From positions 23,930-87,929 of the forward strand of contig NZ_FQYQ01000012.1 in assembly GCF_900141825.1 (NCBI RefSeq): 64,000 nt of DNA, written 5' to 3'. The stretch is from Pseudobutyrivibrio xylanivorans DSM 14809 (GTDB lineage Bacteria; Bacillota; Clostridia; Lachnospirales; Lachnospiraceae). Made by a program: the position numbers and the translations under genes. The notes beneath the pieces were generated by a model. It searched no databases. It was given only the letters and a program-made list of their open reading frames with translations, and was not told the DNA's origin. Below are positions 17,422 through 28,515 of this stretch, in pieces; the stretch's first letter is position 1; every line of letters starts with the position of its first letter.

Positions 17422-18110
17422 TTGGTGTTTACGATTATACAGTTATTTTGACATACTTATCTACTATATCAGGAGTTGTAGGAATCATTGTTACAATGAC
17501 AGGTATTGGACATCCATACTGTGGAACATTGTTCTTAATGCTCTCTGGTTTGTTAGATGGATTTGATGGAAAGGTTGCCCGTACTAAGAAGGACAGAACT
17601 GAGATGGAGAAGGAATTTGGTATTCAGATTGATTCTCTTTCAGATTTGATTTGTTTCGGTGTTTTACCAGCATCAATTGGTATTGCTCAGCTTAGAGTTA
17701 GCGGTATTCTTACCGATTTAGGTCGCAATGCCGAGAGACCAGATCACTATTCAATGATTCTTTTATTAATCTCAATTGCAGCATTTTATGTACTCGCAGC
17801 ACTTATTCGCTTAGCATATTTTAATGCTACAACAGATGAGCGTGCTGAAGAAGCCAAGATTAAAGGAAAAGCATATTTCACAGGTCTTCCTGTTACTACA
17901 GCAGCATTAATTTTCCCACTTACACTTGTTATTCACTGGTTTACAAGAGCTGATTTAACAATCTTCTATTTTTGGCTTATGTTTATCGTAGCCATTTTGT
18001 TTGTAGGTAACTTCAAGGTTCCTAAGCCAAATAAGAAACAGTTTGCAGTAATAATATTTATTGGATTTATCGAACTTGTTGGAACATTATTAATTTTATT
18101 TTACGAGTAA
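17418..18110 (+). CDS. pssA: CDP-diacylglycerol-serine O-phosphatidyltransferase
   Basis: Makes phosphatidylserine from CDP-diacylglycerol and serine at the membrane. The CDP-alcohol transferase signature is present as DGKVAR, then G-IQI-D-SLS-D, giving the four catalytic/metal aspartates. The distance between AR and G is 12 residues rather than the usual 8. About six membrane helices follow over 230 residues. Substrate is assigned as serine because psd follows three bases after the stop. Its ATG overlaps the upstream stop (ATGA), so translation is coupled to the flippase-like gene. Confidence 0.88.
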   Translation: MIGVYDYTVILTYLSTISGVVGIIVTMTGIGHPYCGTLFLMLSGLLDGFDGKVARTKKDRTEMEKEFGIQIDSLSDLICFGVLPASIGIAQLRVSGILTDLGRNAERPDHYSMILLLISIAAFYVLAALIRLAYFNATTDERAEEAKIKGKAYFTGLPVTTAALIFPLTLVIHWFTRADLTIFYFWLMFIVAILFVGNFKVPKPNKKQFAVIIFIGFIELVGTLLILFYE

Positions 18111-18112
18111 AT

Positions 18113-18928
18113 ATGAGTGGATTAAATTTTTTATATAACACAAAAGTAGGGCGAATTATACTTCGTCCTTTATTATTAAAACCTGTATCTGATTTTTCTG
18201 GATGGTTGCTTGATTCAAAGGCATCAAAATGCATTATTAAAGGCTTTGCAGAGTCTAATGAAATCAAGCTAGAGGATTATATCCTTGATGATATCAATTG
18301 CTTTAACGACTTCTTCTGCCGCAAGATTAAGCCTGAGCTTAGACCTCTTGACTTAGACGAGAACCATTTGATGGCTCCATGTGATGGTCTTTTAAAGGTA
18401 TACCCAATTACAGATGATTTAGTAATCCCTGTTAAGCAGAGTAAGTTTTCTATTTCGGATTTACTTAGGGATAAGCAGCTTGCAAAAGAATTTGAAGGTG
18501 GCTACTGTCTGGTCTACAGACTATGTGTAAACCACTATCACAGATATGCATACTTTGAATCAGGAGAGAAATCTGCCGATGTGGTAATCCCAGGGCTTTA
18601 TCATACAGTACAGCCAATAGCCCTAGAAGCAGGCCCAGTTTTTGTAGAAAATAGCCGCCAGTACACTGTACTAAGTAGCAAAAATTTTGGAAGATGTGTG
18701 CAGATGGAAGTTGGCGCCATGTTAGTTGGTAGAATAGTCAACAACCAGCCTGAAGCAGGCCCTGTTACACGTGGAGAAGAAAAGGGACACTTCGAATATG
18801 GTGGATCTACCATTATCGTGTTAGTTCCAGCAAATAAAGTAAATATCTATAGAGAAATCCTTTTTGCTTCTGAAAATGGCGAGGAGACGCCTGTTGTTAT
18901 GGGTCAAGTTATAGGTAATAATCCTTAA
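18113..18928 (+). CDS. psd: Phosphatidylserine decarboxylase proenzyme
   Basis: Converts phosphatidylserine to phosphatidylethanolamine. The 271-residue proenzyme has the conserved blocks FNDFFCRKIKPELRPLD, MAPCDGLLKVYPI, CVNHYHRYAYFESG and the self-cleavage site FEYGGSTIIVLVP. The Ser in GGST would become the pyruvoyl group at the start of the alpha chain; GGST replaces the LGST of E. coli, as is common in Firmicutes. With pssA before it, the operon encodes the full branch from CDP-diacylglycerol to phosphatidylethanolamine. It ends convergently with the ATP synthase operon. Confidence 0.93.
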   Translation: MSGLNFLYNTKVGRIILRPLLLKPVSDFSGWLLDSKASKCIIKGFAESNEIKLEDYILDDINCFNDFFCRKIKPELRPLDLDENHLMAPCDGLLKVYPITDDLVIPVKQSKFSISDLLRDKQLAKEFEGGYCLVYRLCVNHYHRYAYFESGEKSADVVIPGLYHTVQPIALEAGPVFVENSRQYTVLSSKNFGRCVQMEVGAMLVGRIVNNQPEAGPVTRGEEKGHFEYGGSTIIVLVPANKVNIYREILFASENGEETPVVMGQVIGNNP

Positions 18929-18932
18929 AAAT

Positions 18933-18952
18933 GGCGCCGCAATTGCGGCGCC
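18933..18952. terminator. Palindromic GC-rich terminator between psd and the atp operon
   Basis: A perfect 20-base palindrome, GGCGCCGCAATTGCGGCGCC. On the minus strand it is followed by ATTTTTAAGG, so it is a good terminator for the atp operon. On the plus strand it starts four bases after the psd stop but has no clear T run. Confidence 0.7.
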
Positions 18953-18968
18953 ACATTCATTTGAATAA

Positions 18969-19199
18969 TTATTCTTCTGGTTTGGCTGTAGGCTTTCCAT
19001 GCCTCTGTTGATAGACCATAGCCAGCATGTCAGACTGGTACTTATCGTCATTGCTCAGGACCTTCAGCTTATCCTTGACGTCCGTCTTTCGGGCACGGAT
19101 GGTGTCAAGTTCCTTTAGCAAGCTTTCTTCCTGGTCCTCATAATATTTCAACTGTCTTTTCAGTTCTTCAATATCTCGCCTTGTATCAGCATCTAACAT
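18969..19199 (-). CDS. Small coiled-coil protein at the end of the atp operon
   Basis: A 76-residue hydrophilic protein not assignable to a named family. Residues ~5-50 form one uninterrupted heptad-like helix (RRDIEELKRQLKYYEDQEES, then LLKELDTIRARKTDVKDKLK), followed by a short tail ending KPTAKPEE. A strong GGGGAGG ribosome site nine bases before the ATG and its position between atpC and the terminator argue that it is real and co-transcribed with ATP synthase. A structural or regulatory role for the enzyme is only a guess from context. Confidence 0.65.
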   Translation of the reverse strand: MLDADTRRDIEELKRQLKYYEDQEESLLKELDTIRARKTDVKDKLKVLSNDDKYQSDMLAMVYQQRHGKPTAKPEE

Positions 19200-19236
19200 G
19201 GTGTCCTACCTCCCCTTATTACATGTAATATCTCGA

Positions 19237-19638
19237 TTAGGCTTTTAAGTCCTGGCGTACCAAAGCCTTCTTTAATGCTATCTCAGCTCTCAGCACATCT
19301 ACTCCGTCGTCCTTGTTTGCCAAGCGCTCTCTAGCTCTGTCTTCCGCGCTGCGGGCTCTCTCTAAGTCAATCTCATCTGGCCACTCAGCTATTTCAGCAA
19401 GTAAAGTTACCTTATCAGGCAGAACCTCAGCAAGACCTGCGTGCACTGCGGCCTTCTTCTCAGACTCTGCCTCATGGATTGTGCAAATACCCGGCGCAAT
19501 AACAGTAGTCAAAGGAATATGCTTTGGAAGCACACCAATCTGTCCCTCGACTGTATTAAACTCAACCATTGTTGCCTCCCCTTCATAAAAGGTCCGCTCA
19601 GGCGTAATGATTGATACTTTAAAGGTGTTATCTGCCAT
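19237..19638 (-). CDS. atpC: ATP synthase epsilon subunit
   Basis: Part of the central stalk of F1; couples rotation and inhibits hydrolysis. The 133 residues comprise the N-terminal beta sandwich (FKVSIITPERTFYEGEATMV, GQIGVLPKHIPLTTVIAPG) and the C-terminal two-helix domain (DLERARSAEDRARERLAN, VLRAEIALKKALVRQ). Length is standard. It follows atpD by about ten bases in the usual order. Confidence 0.96.
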   Translation of the reverse strand: MADNTFKVSIITPERTFYEGEATMVEFNTVEGQIGVLPKHIPLTTVIAPGICTIHEAESEKKAAVHAGLAEVLPDKVTLLAEIAEWPDEIDLERARSAEDRARERLANKDDGVDVLRAEIALKKALVRQDLKA

Positions 19639-19648
19639 AAGCCACCTC

Positions 19649-21929
<2,281 letters not shown>

Positions 21930-21944
21930 AACAGATCACCCTCC

Positions 21945-23450
21945 TTACTTGTAAGTCTTCTTACACTCCTCGATAGCCTTGATTAGCTTCTGTTCCATGT
22001 CATCCTCAAGAACCTTTGTAGTCTTAATAGACTCTGGAATCTCAGGATACTTGGTATCAACAAGATCAAACAATGCCTTCTCGAAAGCCTGAATATCTGC
22101 TGTTGGAATGTCAAGCAGGTACTTCTTAGTAGCAGCATAGATAATCATAATCTGATACTCTACTGGCATTGGAGCATACTGTGGCTGCTTTAACATCTCC
22201 TTGATTCTTTCACCCTGTGCCAGCTTCTCAGCGGTATCTGCATCAAGCTCTGAACCAAACTGTGCGAAAGCTGCAAGCTCACGGTACTGCGCGAGCTCTA
22301 CACGGATAGGAGCTGCGATTTTCTTCATAGCCTTAATCTGAGCAGAACCACCTACACGGGATACAGAAAGACCTGCGTTAACGGCTGGTCTAAAACCTGC
22401 GTTGAAAGCTTCTGTCTCAAGATAAATCTGACCATCAGTAATTGAGATAACGTTTGTAGGGATGTATGCAGATACATCGCCTGCCTGTGTCTCAATAATA
22501 GGTAATGCTGTAAGTGAGCCACCGCCCAACTTATCAGAAAGTCTAGCTGCACGCTCAAGAAGTCTTGAGTGTAGATAGAATACATCACCTGGGTAAGCCT
22601 CACGTCCTGGTGGACGACGAAGAAGTAATGACAGTGTACGGTATGCAGTAGCGTGCTTACTTAAATCATCATAGATGATAAGTACGTCCTGTCCATTCTC
22701 CATCCACTCCTCACCGATAGCACATCCTGAATAAGGAGCGATATACTGTAAAGGAGCAAGCTCTGATGCTGTAGCGGCAACTACTGTTGTCCAGCTCATA
22801 GCACCATATTCCTCTAATGTTTTAACAAGGGCTGCAACTGTAGAAGCCTTCTGGCCAATTGCAACGTAAATACACTTTACGCCCTGTCCCTTTTGATTAA
22901 TGATTGTATCAATAGCGATAGCAGTCTTACCAGTCTGTCTATCACCGATAATAAGCTCACGCTGTCCACGTCCGATAGGAATCATGGAATCGATAGCTTT
23001 AATACCTGTCTGCAGCGGAGTATCTACGGATTTACGAGAGATAACGCCGGAAGCAACACGCTCGATAGGACGGAACTTTGTTGTCTCAATAGGTCCCTTA
23101 CCATCGATAGGCTGTCCAAGTGCATTAACTACACGTCCAAGCATTGCGTCACCAACAGGAACCTCAACAACACGACCAGTTGTCTTTACCTGATCACCTT
23201 CGTTGATGTTCTTATCGTTTCCTAAGAGAACACAACCAACATTGTCTTCCTCAAGGTTTAAGACCATGCCATAAACTTCGCCAGGGAACTCTAAAAGTTC
23301 GCCCTGCATAGCGTTCTGTAATCCGTGAATACGTGCAATTCCATCGGCAACCTGAATAACAGTTCCTACGTCTGCCACGTCAAGCTGCGCTGCATAGCGT
23401 TTCATTTGCTCTTTAATAACCGAGCTAATCTCTTCTGGTTTTAAATTCAT
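21945..23450 (-). CDS. atpA: ATP synthase alpha subunit
   Basis: Regulatory nucleotide-binding subunit of F1, 501 residues. Motifs: [20 protein letters not shown] (Walker A), [17 protein letters not shown] (Walker B), [20 protein letters not shown], and [18 protein letters not shown] start at the ATG that overlaps the atpH stop (ATGA); a second ATG three codons upstream sits on top of the AGGTGA ribosome site. Confidence 0.97.
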   Translation of the reverse strand: MNLKPEEISSVIKEQMKRYAAQLDVADVGTVIQVADGIARIHGLQNAMQGELLEFPGEVYGMVLNLEEDNVGCVLLGNDKNINEGDQVKTTGRVVEVPVGDAMLGRVVNALGQPIDGKGPIETTKFRPIERVASGVISRKSVDTPLQTGIKAIDSMIPIGRGQRELIIGDRQTGKTAIAIDTIINQKGQGVKCIYVAIGQKASTVAALVKTLEEYGAMSWTTVVAATASELAPLQYIAPYSGCAIGEEWMENGQDVLIIYDDLSKHATAYRTLSLLLRRPPGREAYPGDVFYLHSRLLERAARLSDKLGGGSLTALPIIETQAGDVSAYIPTNVISITDGQIYLETEAFNAGFRPAVNAGLSVSRVGGSAQIKAMKKIAAPIRVELAQYRELAAFAQFGSELDADTAEKLAQGERIKEMLKQPQYAPMPVEYQIMIIYAATKKYLLDIPTADIQAFEKALFDLVDTKYPEIPESIKTTKVLEDDMEQKLIKAIEECKKTYK

Positions 23451-24013
23451 GGAGCGCATTCACCTACTTTCAATTGAATATTTGATAACTCGTGTGACAA
23501 TTTACTAATCTGAGTTTTGACAGAACTGTCAATAACTCTATCTTTAATGCGAATTACCATACCCCCGATTAGATCAGGGTCTACTGTATAGTCCATTACA
23601 AATGAACTGTACTCAGTAGTTTGGAGTAAACGCTTCTCGACATCTGATTTCTGTGCATCCGTAAGCTCAAATGGAGTTGATACAAAGGCACGTCCGATTT
23701 TCTTGAAATCGAAAACCCTGTCGATGAAGTAATTAAGTACTTCAACTGTATCCTTGATGTGGTCCTTCTCCTCAAGCATGCGAAGAAGTCCAACCATCTC
23801 GTTACTTACTCTGCCTTTGAAAACGTCGTCGATTATCTGAAGCTTTTCTTCTTTATTGATCTTTGGATGATTCATCATTTGAGAAAAGCCGTCATTTGAT
23901 TTAACAACCTCTATAACCCCTTGGGCTTCATTTAAGAAGTCGTCGACCTTTCCTGTTTCCACGGCTAGCTCAAACAACGCATCACCATATACGTTTGAGA
24001 CTAATTTAGCCAT
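23447..24013 (-). CDS. atpH: ATP synthase delta subunit
   Basis: Peripheral-stalk subunit linking b to the top of alpha. 188 residues: an N-terminal helical bundle ([40 protein letters not shown]) and the C-terminal strand [20 protein letters not shown], a conserved family marker. Its start overlaps the end of atpF by 13 bases and its stop overlaps atpA. Confidence 0.95.
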   Translation of the reverse strand: MAKLVSNVYGDALFELAVETGKVDDFLNEAQGVIEVVKSNDGFSQMMNHPKINKEEKLQIIDDVFKGRVSNEMVGLLRMLEEKDHIKDTVEVLNYFIDRVFDFKKIGRAFVSTPFELTDAQKSDVEKRLLQTTEYSSFVMDYTVDPDLIGGMVIRIKDRVIDSSVKTQISKLSHELSNIQLKVGECAP

Positions 24014-24516
24014 GTGTTTTCACCCATTTCCTTAAGAGTTTGCTCAACCAAGGTGTTCTGAATAGTTGTATCGATGTTTGCAGCTACAACCTTCTGTGCC
24101 ATAAGAGCGGCTACAGAAATCATCTCCTGCTTAACATCATCAGCAACCTTCTTCTTCTCAAGCTCAGCTTCCTCGTTAGCTCTTGCTACGATAGCTGCTG
24201 CTTCTTCCTTGGCTTCGTTAACAATCTTGGTTTCATTCTTCAAGGCCTTTGCTCTTGCTTCGCTTAAGATTTCATCCTTTTCTTTTCCGATATCTCTAAG
24301 CTTTGCTTCATATTCCGCCTTTAGCTTTTCTGCCTCTTCCTTATCTTTCTTTGCATCTGCAATATCCTTTGCAATGCCATCCTTTCTGTCCTTTAACAGC
24401 TTTCTTGCTGGATTGAACAAGAGGTTTGACATTATAAGGAATAGGAAGAATACTGCAATGGCTAAAAGCGCAGCATCATTAAGCAATTGAAAGTCCAAGT
24501 CAAATAGTCTTTCCAA
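24001..24516 (-). CDS. atpF: ATP synthase subunit b
   Basis: Peripheral stalk of the motor. 171 residues: one N-terminal membrane helix (LLNDAALLAIAVFFLFLIMS), then a long charged coiled coil (DIADAKKDKEEAEKLKAEYE) typical of b subunits. The start codon is TTG, placed after GGAGGG nine bases upstream; no ATG fits. The antisense strand gives a long open frame rich in Ser and Phe, which is just the mirror of this coiled coil. Confidence 0.94.
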   Translation of the reverse strand: MERLFDLDFQLLNDAALLAIAVFFLFLIMSNLLFNPARKLLKDRKDGIAKDIADAKKDKEEAEKLKAEYEAKLRDIGKEKDEILSEARAKALKNETKIVNEAKEEAAAIVARANEEAELEKKKVADDVKQEMISVAALMAQKVVAANIDTTIQNTLVEQTLKEMGENTWLN

Positions 24517-24560
24517 AACTTTTAGCCCTCCTTTTTATAATATTTCTTCCTAAATGTAAA

Positions 24561-24845
<285 letters not shown>

Positions 24846-24852
24846 TTAAATT

Positions 24853-25581
24853 TTAAGAATCCCCATAAGACTGGGTTATGTATGTCATTGTTAACATACA
24901 GAATACGTAGGTCTGAATTGCACCTGAGAAAATATCAAAGTATACATGCAATGCTGCAGGCCATACTAATGCGAATTTTCCTAGCAATCCATAAACAAGA
25001 CCCATAATGATAGTTCCTGAAAGAACGTTTGCAAACAAACGCAGTGACATTGATATAGGTACTGCTATATCAGAAATCACGTTAATTGGCAGCCAGATAG
25101 GCAGCCATGGTGGCAGTGGTGAACATTTGTCGATCCAAATGTCCTTTGCACTCTGATGCCTTACCTTTACTACATGGATGCAAACAAAGGTAATTAATGC
25201 AAGTGCCAGTGTTGTACCGTAATCGGCTGTTGGTGGTCTTAGGCCAACTAAACCGGATAAGTTGGATACCAAAATAAAGCAGAAAATGGTACAAATCCAG
25301 TTTGCAAACACTGGTGCGTGCTTACCCATACTTCCTTCCACAACAGAATCTAGTAACCCAACAATGAGTTCTAGGATGCTTTGGAAGGTATCAGGAACTT
25401 CAGTGGCGTGCTTCAGCTTACGATTGGCAATAATAGAAAAAATTACCAATGAAAGCCATACGATTAAAATGCAAACATGAGAGGTTGTAATCCATACCTC
25501 CTGTCCAAACACTTCGTACTTGAACAAGCCTTTTATCATGTCCACAGTATCGCTTGAGGCCAGCAAAATTCCTTCTGTCAC
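24853..25581 (-). CDS. atpB: ATP synthase subunit a
   Basis: Membrane stator subunit forming the ion half-channels. 242 residues with five or six helices. The essential Arg lies in VPISMSLRLFANVLSG; further markers are SNLSGLVGLRPPTADYGTT and the C-terminal AIQTYVFCMLTMTYI. Start is GTG with GGAGGTGAAA directly upstream. Confidence 0.95.
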   Translation of the reverse strand: MTEGILLASSDTVDMIKGLFKYEVFGQEVWITTSHVCILIVWLSLVIFSIIANRKLKHATEVPDTFQSILELIVGLLDSVVEGSMGKHAPVFANWICTIFCFILVSNLSGLVGLRPPTADYGTTLALALITFVCIHVVKVRHQSAKDIWIDKCSPLPPWLPIWLPINVISDIAVPISMSLRLFANVLSGTIIMGLVYGLLGKFALVWPAALHVYFDIFSGAIQTYVFCMLTMTYITQSYGDS

Positions 25582-25618
25582 ACTTTCACCTCCTTTATAA
25601 AATTTTCTTATTCATCCT

Positions 25619-26017
25619 CTATCTATGCTTTATGCCTAGATAAATCTTTATTAGCAAAGGCTGTGCGTATGCACTAACCTTGAGCCCAAGTACACCGATG
25701 ATCGCTGTGAACATATTTCCCAGCTTCAAAAAAGTCATCGTAATCATAATTGCACACAAAACCAGATATCGCATAACTGACTTGAAAGACAGATACTTCT
25801 CGTGTCCCTCGCCAATTCTTACTGACTCTTCGATAATCATTGAAATGTGAATGGCCATACCTACCGCGCATCCAATTCCAATCAAAAGACCAGTTGTATA
25901 TCTGATTTTATCGCTGACAAACCAAACTCCAATCAGCTCAACAAATAGTCCGTATGCAAGTATTCCTAAAACCAAACCCGGAAGGGCCTGATTAAGTCGC
26001 TTCATCCATTTAATCAT
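25619..26017 (-). CDS. atpI: ATP synthase subunit I-like membrane protein
   Basis: A 132-residue protein with four hydrophobic helices (ALPGLVLGILAYGLFVELIG, TTGLLIGIGCAVGMAIHISM, VMRYLVLCAIMITMTFLKLG and a last one to QPLLIKI). It matches the ATP synthase I group in size, topology and position. AtpI aids assembly of the c ring and possibly ion uptake; it is not a structural part of the enzyme. Directly upstream of atpB. Confidence 0.75.
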   Translation of the reverse strand: MIKWMKRLNQALPGLVLGILAYGLFVELIGVWFVSDKIRYTTGLLIGIGCAVGMAIHISMIIEESVRIGEGHEKYLSFKSVMRYLVLCAIMITMTFLKLGNMFTAIIGVLGLKVSAYAQPLLIKIYLGIKHR

Positions 26018-26034
26018 GTCATATCCTTATTCAG

Positions 26035-26337
26035 TTATTCCCCTGAGCTTTTGCTTTTCTTCTCCTTAAGAGCTTCCTCCTCCAGTCGTCTTGCCCGCTG
26101 TCCTGGAGATTCCTCGTTTTTCAGATACCCCTTTACCGACCGGTAAGCTCCATTAAAAGCTGCTAATATACCAATTATTATTCCTGCTATAGAGAATCCT
26201 TTTATCCCTGTTTTTGTTGAGATAAAGGTTCCAACTACCGTACAAAGCAGGATTGGCACTATTACGTTTATTCCAAATTGAAGGACCATCACCAAAGAAT
26301 TGGCCACTTCATTATTTGTTTTTCTTCTGTCCCTCAT
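26035..26337 (-). CDS. atpZ: AtpZ/AtpI-type protein of the ATP synthase operon
   Basis: A 100-residue protein with two helices (SLVMVLQFGINVIVPILLCT and FSIAGIIIGILAAFNGAY) separated by a short loop GTFISTKTG, and a charged C-terminal tail. This is the AtpZ pattern. In other bacteria AtpZ with AtpI has been linked to divalent-cation or c-ring assembly functions. Located right before atpI; AAGGAG ribosome site. Confidence 0.75.
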   Translation of the reverse strand: MRDRRKTNNEVANSLVMVLQFGINVIVPILLCTVVGTFISTKTGIKGFSIAGIIIGILAAFNGAYRSVKGYLKNEESPGQRARRLEEEALKEKKSKSSGE

Positions 26338-26357
26338 TGATGCTCCTTATTCCGGCA

Positions 26358-26843
26358 TTAGAGCGTCATAGAAATCTCTCTACCGGTGTGCTCATATTGA
26401 CGGAACTCTACACCCGCTGCACGAAGCATTCTCTTCGATGCGATTACTGATGGTGTGTTTTCATATTTATCACTATCGTAGATGATAGTTTTGATGCCAG
26501 ACTGAATGATAGCCTTGGCGCATTCATTACATGGGAAAAGTGACACATACAGCTTTGAGCCCTCAAGTGAACCACCTCTGTAGTTCAAAATCGCATTAAG
26601 CTCGCTGTGTGTTGTATAGAAATATTTATTTTCCAGAGGGTCCCCTACTCTAGCCCAAGGGAACTCGTCATCTGAACAACCATTTGGAAAACCATTGTAG
26701 CCCATAGAAAGAATCTTGTTATCCTGGCTTACAATACATGCTCCAACTTGTGTGTTTGGGTCTTTCGATCTCATACCCGATAATACTGCAACGCCCATAA
26801 AGTATTCATCCCAGCTAATATAATCTAGTCTCTTGTCACTCAT
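26358..26843 (-). CDS. dCMP deaminase (cytidine/deoxycytidylate deaminase family)
   Basis: Deaminates dCMP to dUMP for thymidylate synthesis. Zinc site: THSELNAILN (His and catalytic Glu) and LFPCNECAKAII (two Cys). Other family marks: DPNTQVGACIVSQDNKILSM and GYNGFPNGC. 161 residues, normal length (ComEB type). Lies in the same unit as the atp genes with 20-base spacing, an unusual neighbour that probably shares the upstream promoter. Confidence 0.93.
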   Translation of the reverse strand: MSDKRLDYISWDEYFMGVAVLSGMRSKDPNTQVGACIVSQDNKILSMGYNGFPNGCSDDEFPWARVGDPLENKYFYTTHSELNAILNYRGGSLEGSKLYVSLFPCNECAKAIIQSGIKTIIYDSDKYENTPSVIASKRMLRAAGVEFRQYEHTGREISMTL

Positions 26844-26869
26844 GGTCTCTCCTCCAATACATTTGTGCC

Positions 26870-27322
26870 TTATGTTTCTAGTAACTTTATTAATTTCTCA
26901 ATCGATACCTTCAAAACTTCATAGCACAAACCGTAGGTTTGCACTGAACCACCATAAGGATCCATAACTTCAAGCTCGTCCCCCACAAGCTCATTGAGAA
27001 GTCTGGTGTTCTCCTCGGTGGCATTTGTATATTCACTTAATATCTTCTGCCTTTGGGTTTCCTCCATCGTAATTACCAGCGTGTTCTCGGAAAAATCTGA
27101 TTCCTGAAGCTGCTTCGATGAGTAATCCTTTAGCTCTATACCATTACTGATAAGCACGGCTTCCGCCTTTTGATTTAGCGGTTCAGGAAACTGAACTATT
27201 AGTCCCCTGGATTCGCAAATAATCGGTCGGCTATGCGGAAAGCTATGGAAAATCGCTGTCGCCATGGGCGACCTGGACGTCCCGCTACCCGACGCAAAAA
27301 TCACTCTGTTAATGTTATTCAT
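26870..27322 (-). CDS. Low-molecular-weight protein tyrosine phosphatase homologue with Ser at the catalytic Cys
   Basis: 150 residues with the LMW-PTP fold pattern. The P-loop reads VIFASGSGTSRSPMA where the family has V(C)xGNxCRSP. The nucleophile position is S11 (codon TCG), the second Cys position is S16 (TCC), while R17, S18 and the general-acid loop VMDPYGG (D121) are kept. Codons were read directly, so this is not a track artefact. It may be a weak or inactive phosphatase, a phospho-residue binder, or an enzyme of different chemistry. It lies between tsaC and the dCMP deaminase with ~25-base gaps. Confidence 0.8.
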   Translation of the reverse strand: MNNINRVIFASGSGTSRSPMATAIFHSFPHSRPIICESRGLIVQFPEPLNQKAEAVLISNGIELKDYSSKQLQESDFSENTLVITMEETQRQKILSEYTNATEENTRLLNELVGDELEVMDPYGGSVQTYGLCYEVLKVSIEKLIKLLET

Positions 27323-27348
27323 TTTTATTCTCCCAAAATCCCTCCAGC

Positions 27349-28410
27349 CTAGACCTCTATAGTCTTCTGGCCTGCTGCCTTAAGCAGTCTGTTCATAATA
27401 GCCTGCCCCATCTTTGGTGTTGCAAAGCTTTCTGAGTAAATTATGTCTACATCCAACTCATCAAACTGTCTGAGGATATCGTAAAGATTGTGAGCGATGC
27501 TCTGCTCTTCCTCTCTGTCTCCGATGATTAGTATCTGACCCCTTCCATATCTGCCCGCAGTTGCAGATGTGGCAATAATACCAACCTTCTTTCCATCCTT
27601 TTCAGCCTGAGCTGTAAGCTCGTTGATAGTGGATATAACTCTGTCTTCTTCACCTGAAACGATTGTTAAATCGCCCTTTGGTGCGTAGTGCTTATATCTC
27701 ATTCCTGGAGCCTTAGGCTTAGCACCCCCTGTTGTGCCCTTGTCATTGTAGACAATGCCTGGATCCATTCTAACCTCTCCAACAACCTCTCTTAGCATAT
27801 CCATATTGATATAGCCTGGTCGAAGAATAGTCACTACATCCTCTGTTAAATCAACGATAGTGGACTCTAATCCTATATCTACTGTCCCACCATCTAATAT
27901 TGCTTCTATCTTTCCTGATAAGTCCTCGTACACATGGCTAGCCTTTGTAGGGCTTGGTCTGCCTGATGTATTAGCACTAGGCGCTGCTATCATACATCCG
28001 CTCTCCTCTATAAGAGCTAGTGCTACCGGATTATTTGGCATTCGAACTGCAACGGTATCAAGACCGCCTGTGGTCTCGTATGGTATAACTTCGTTCTTAT
28101 TGCAGACCATTGTAAGTGGTCCTGGCCAAAATGCATCTGCCAGCTTCTTAGCTGTCTCAGGTAAATCCTTTGTAATCTGTTCTAACTGTTCAAACTTAGC
28201 TATATGTACAATTAAAGGGTTATCCGATGGACGACCCTTTGCCTGATATATCTTTTTCGAGGCTTCTTTGTCGGTGGCGTCACCGCCTAGTCCGTATACT
28301 GTTTCGGTTGGAAATGCTACCAAACCGCCCTTTTTTAAAATCTCAGAAGCCTCTCTGATAAACTCTATATTGATTGGCTCCTCAGAAACATCCATAATCC
28401 TAGTAATCAT
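27349..28410 (-). CDS. L-threonylcarbamoyladenylate synthase (TsaC/Sua5)
   Basis: Makes threonylcarbamoyl-AMP from threonine, bicarbonate and ATP for the t6A37 modification of ANN-decoding tRNAs. N-terminal YrdC domain: KKGGLVAFPTETVYGLGGDA, YQAKGRPSDNPLIVHI, FWPGPLTMVCNK, MIAAPSANTSGRPSPT. A linker (RPGYINMDML) and a C-terminal Sua5 domain (MRYKHYAPKGDLTIV) follow, so it is the long form of ~353 residues. I start at MITRIMDV because TxxI..V resembles homologues; the predicted transcription start falls within a base or two of this ATG, so the mRNA may be leaderless. A start five codons later (28395) with a weak AGGA site is possible. Confidence 0.9.
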   Translation of the reverse strand: MITRIMDVSEEPINIEFIREASEILKKGGLVAFPTETVYGLGGDATDKEASKKIYQAKGRPSDNPLIVHIAKFEQLEQITKDLPETAKKLADAFWPGPLTMVCNKNEVIPYETTGGLDTVAVRMPNNPVALALIEESGCMIAAPSANTSGRPSPTKASHVYEDLSGKIEAILDGGTVDIGLESTIVDLTEDVVTILRPGYINMDMLREVVGEVRMDPGIVYNDKGTTGGAKPKAPGMRYKHYAPKGDLTIVSGEEDRVISTINELTAQAEKDGKKVGIIATSATAGRYGRGQILIIGDREEEQSIAHNLYDILRQFDELDVDIIYSESFATPKMGQAIMNRLLKAAGQKTIEV

Positions 28411-28417
28411 ACTCAAA

Positions 28418-28445
28418 ATTATAACACTTTTCCCTTAGAACACAA
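28418..28445 (-). promoter_or_regulatory. Promoter of the tsaC-ptp-deaminase-atp unit
   Basis: On the minus strand TTGTGT, 16 bases, then a perfect TATAAT. No other strong promoter was seen in the short gaps down to atpC, so this may drive the whole ~9.5 kb run. Confidence 0.6.
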
Positions 28446-28515
28446 TCTTTTTAACTCTGTGAAAGTCCCGTATTCACGGGAAAAAATATGATTTTTTTGT
28501 GTCTTTTATGCATCT

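Noticed and set aside
22893..23225. Overlapping plus-strand frames opposite atpA
   Set aside because: Both lie wholly inside a conserved ATP synthase gene and show no recognisable domain.
24074..24490. 138-codon open frame on the plus strand opposite atpF
   Set aside because: It is rich in Ser, Phe and Ala, the mirror of the charged coiled coil of subunit b on the coding strand; no ribosome site and no family features.
27860..28246. 128-codon plus-strand frame opposite tsaC
   Set aside because: Lies entirely within the strongly conserved TsaC domain; no ribosome site.
28467..28480. CCCGT/ACGGG hairpin after the GH18 gene as its terminator
   Set aside because: On the minus strand the T run precedes the short stem instead of following it, so termination is not supported.
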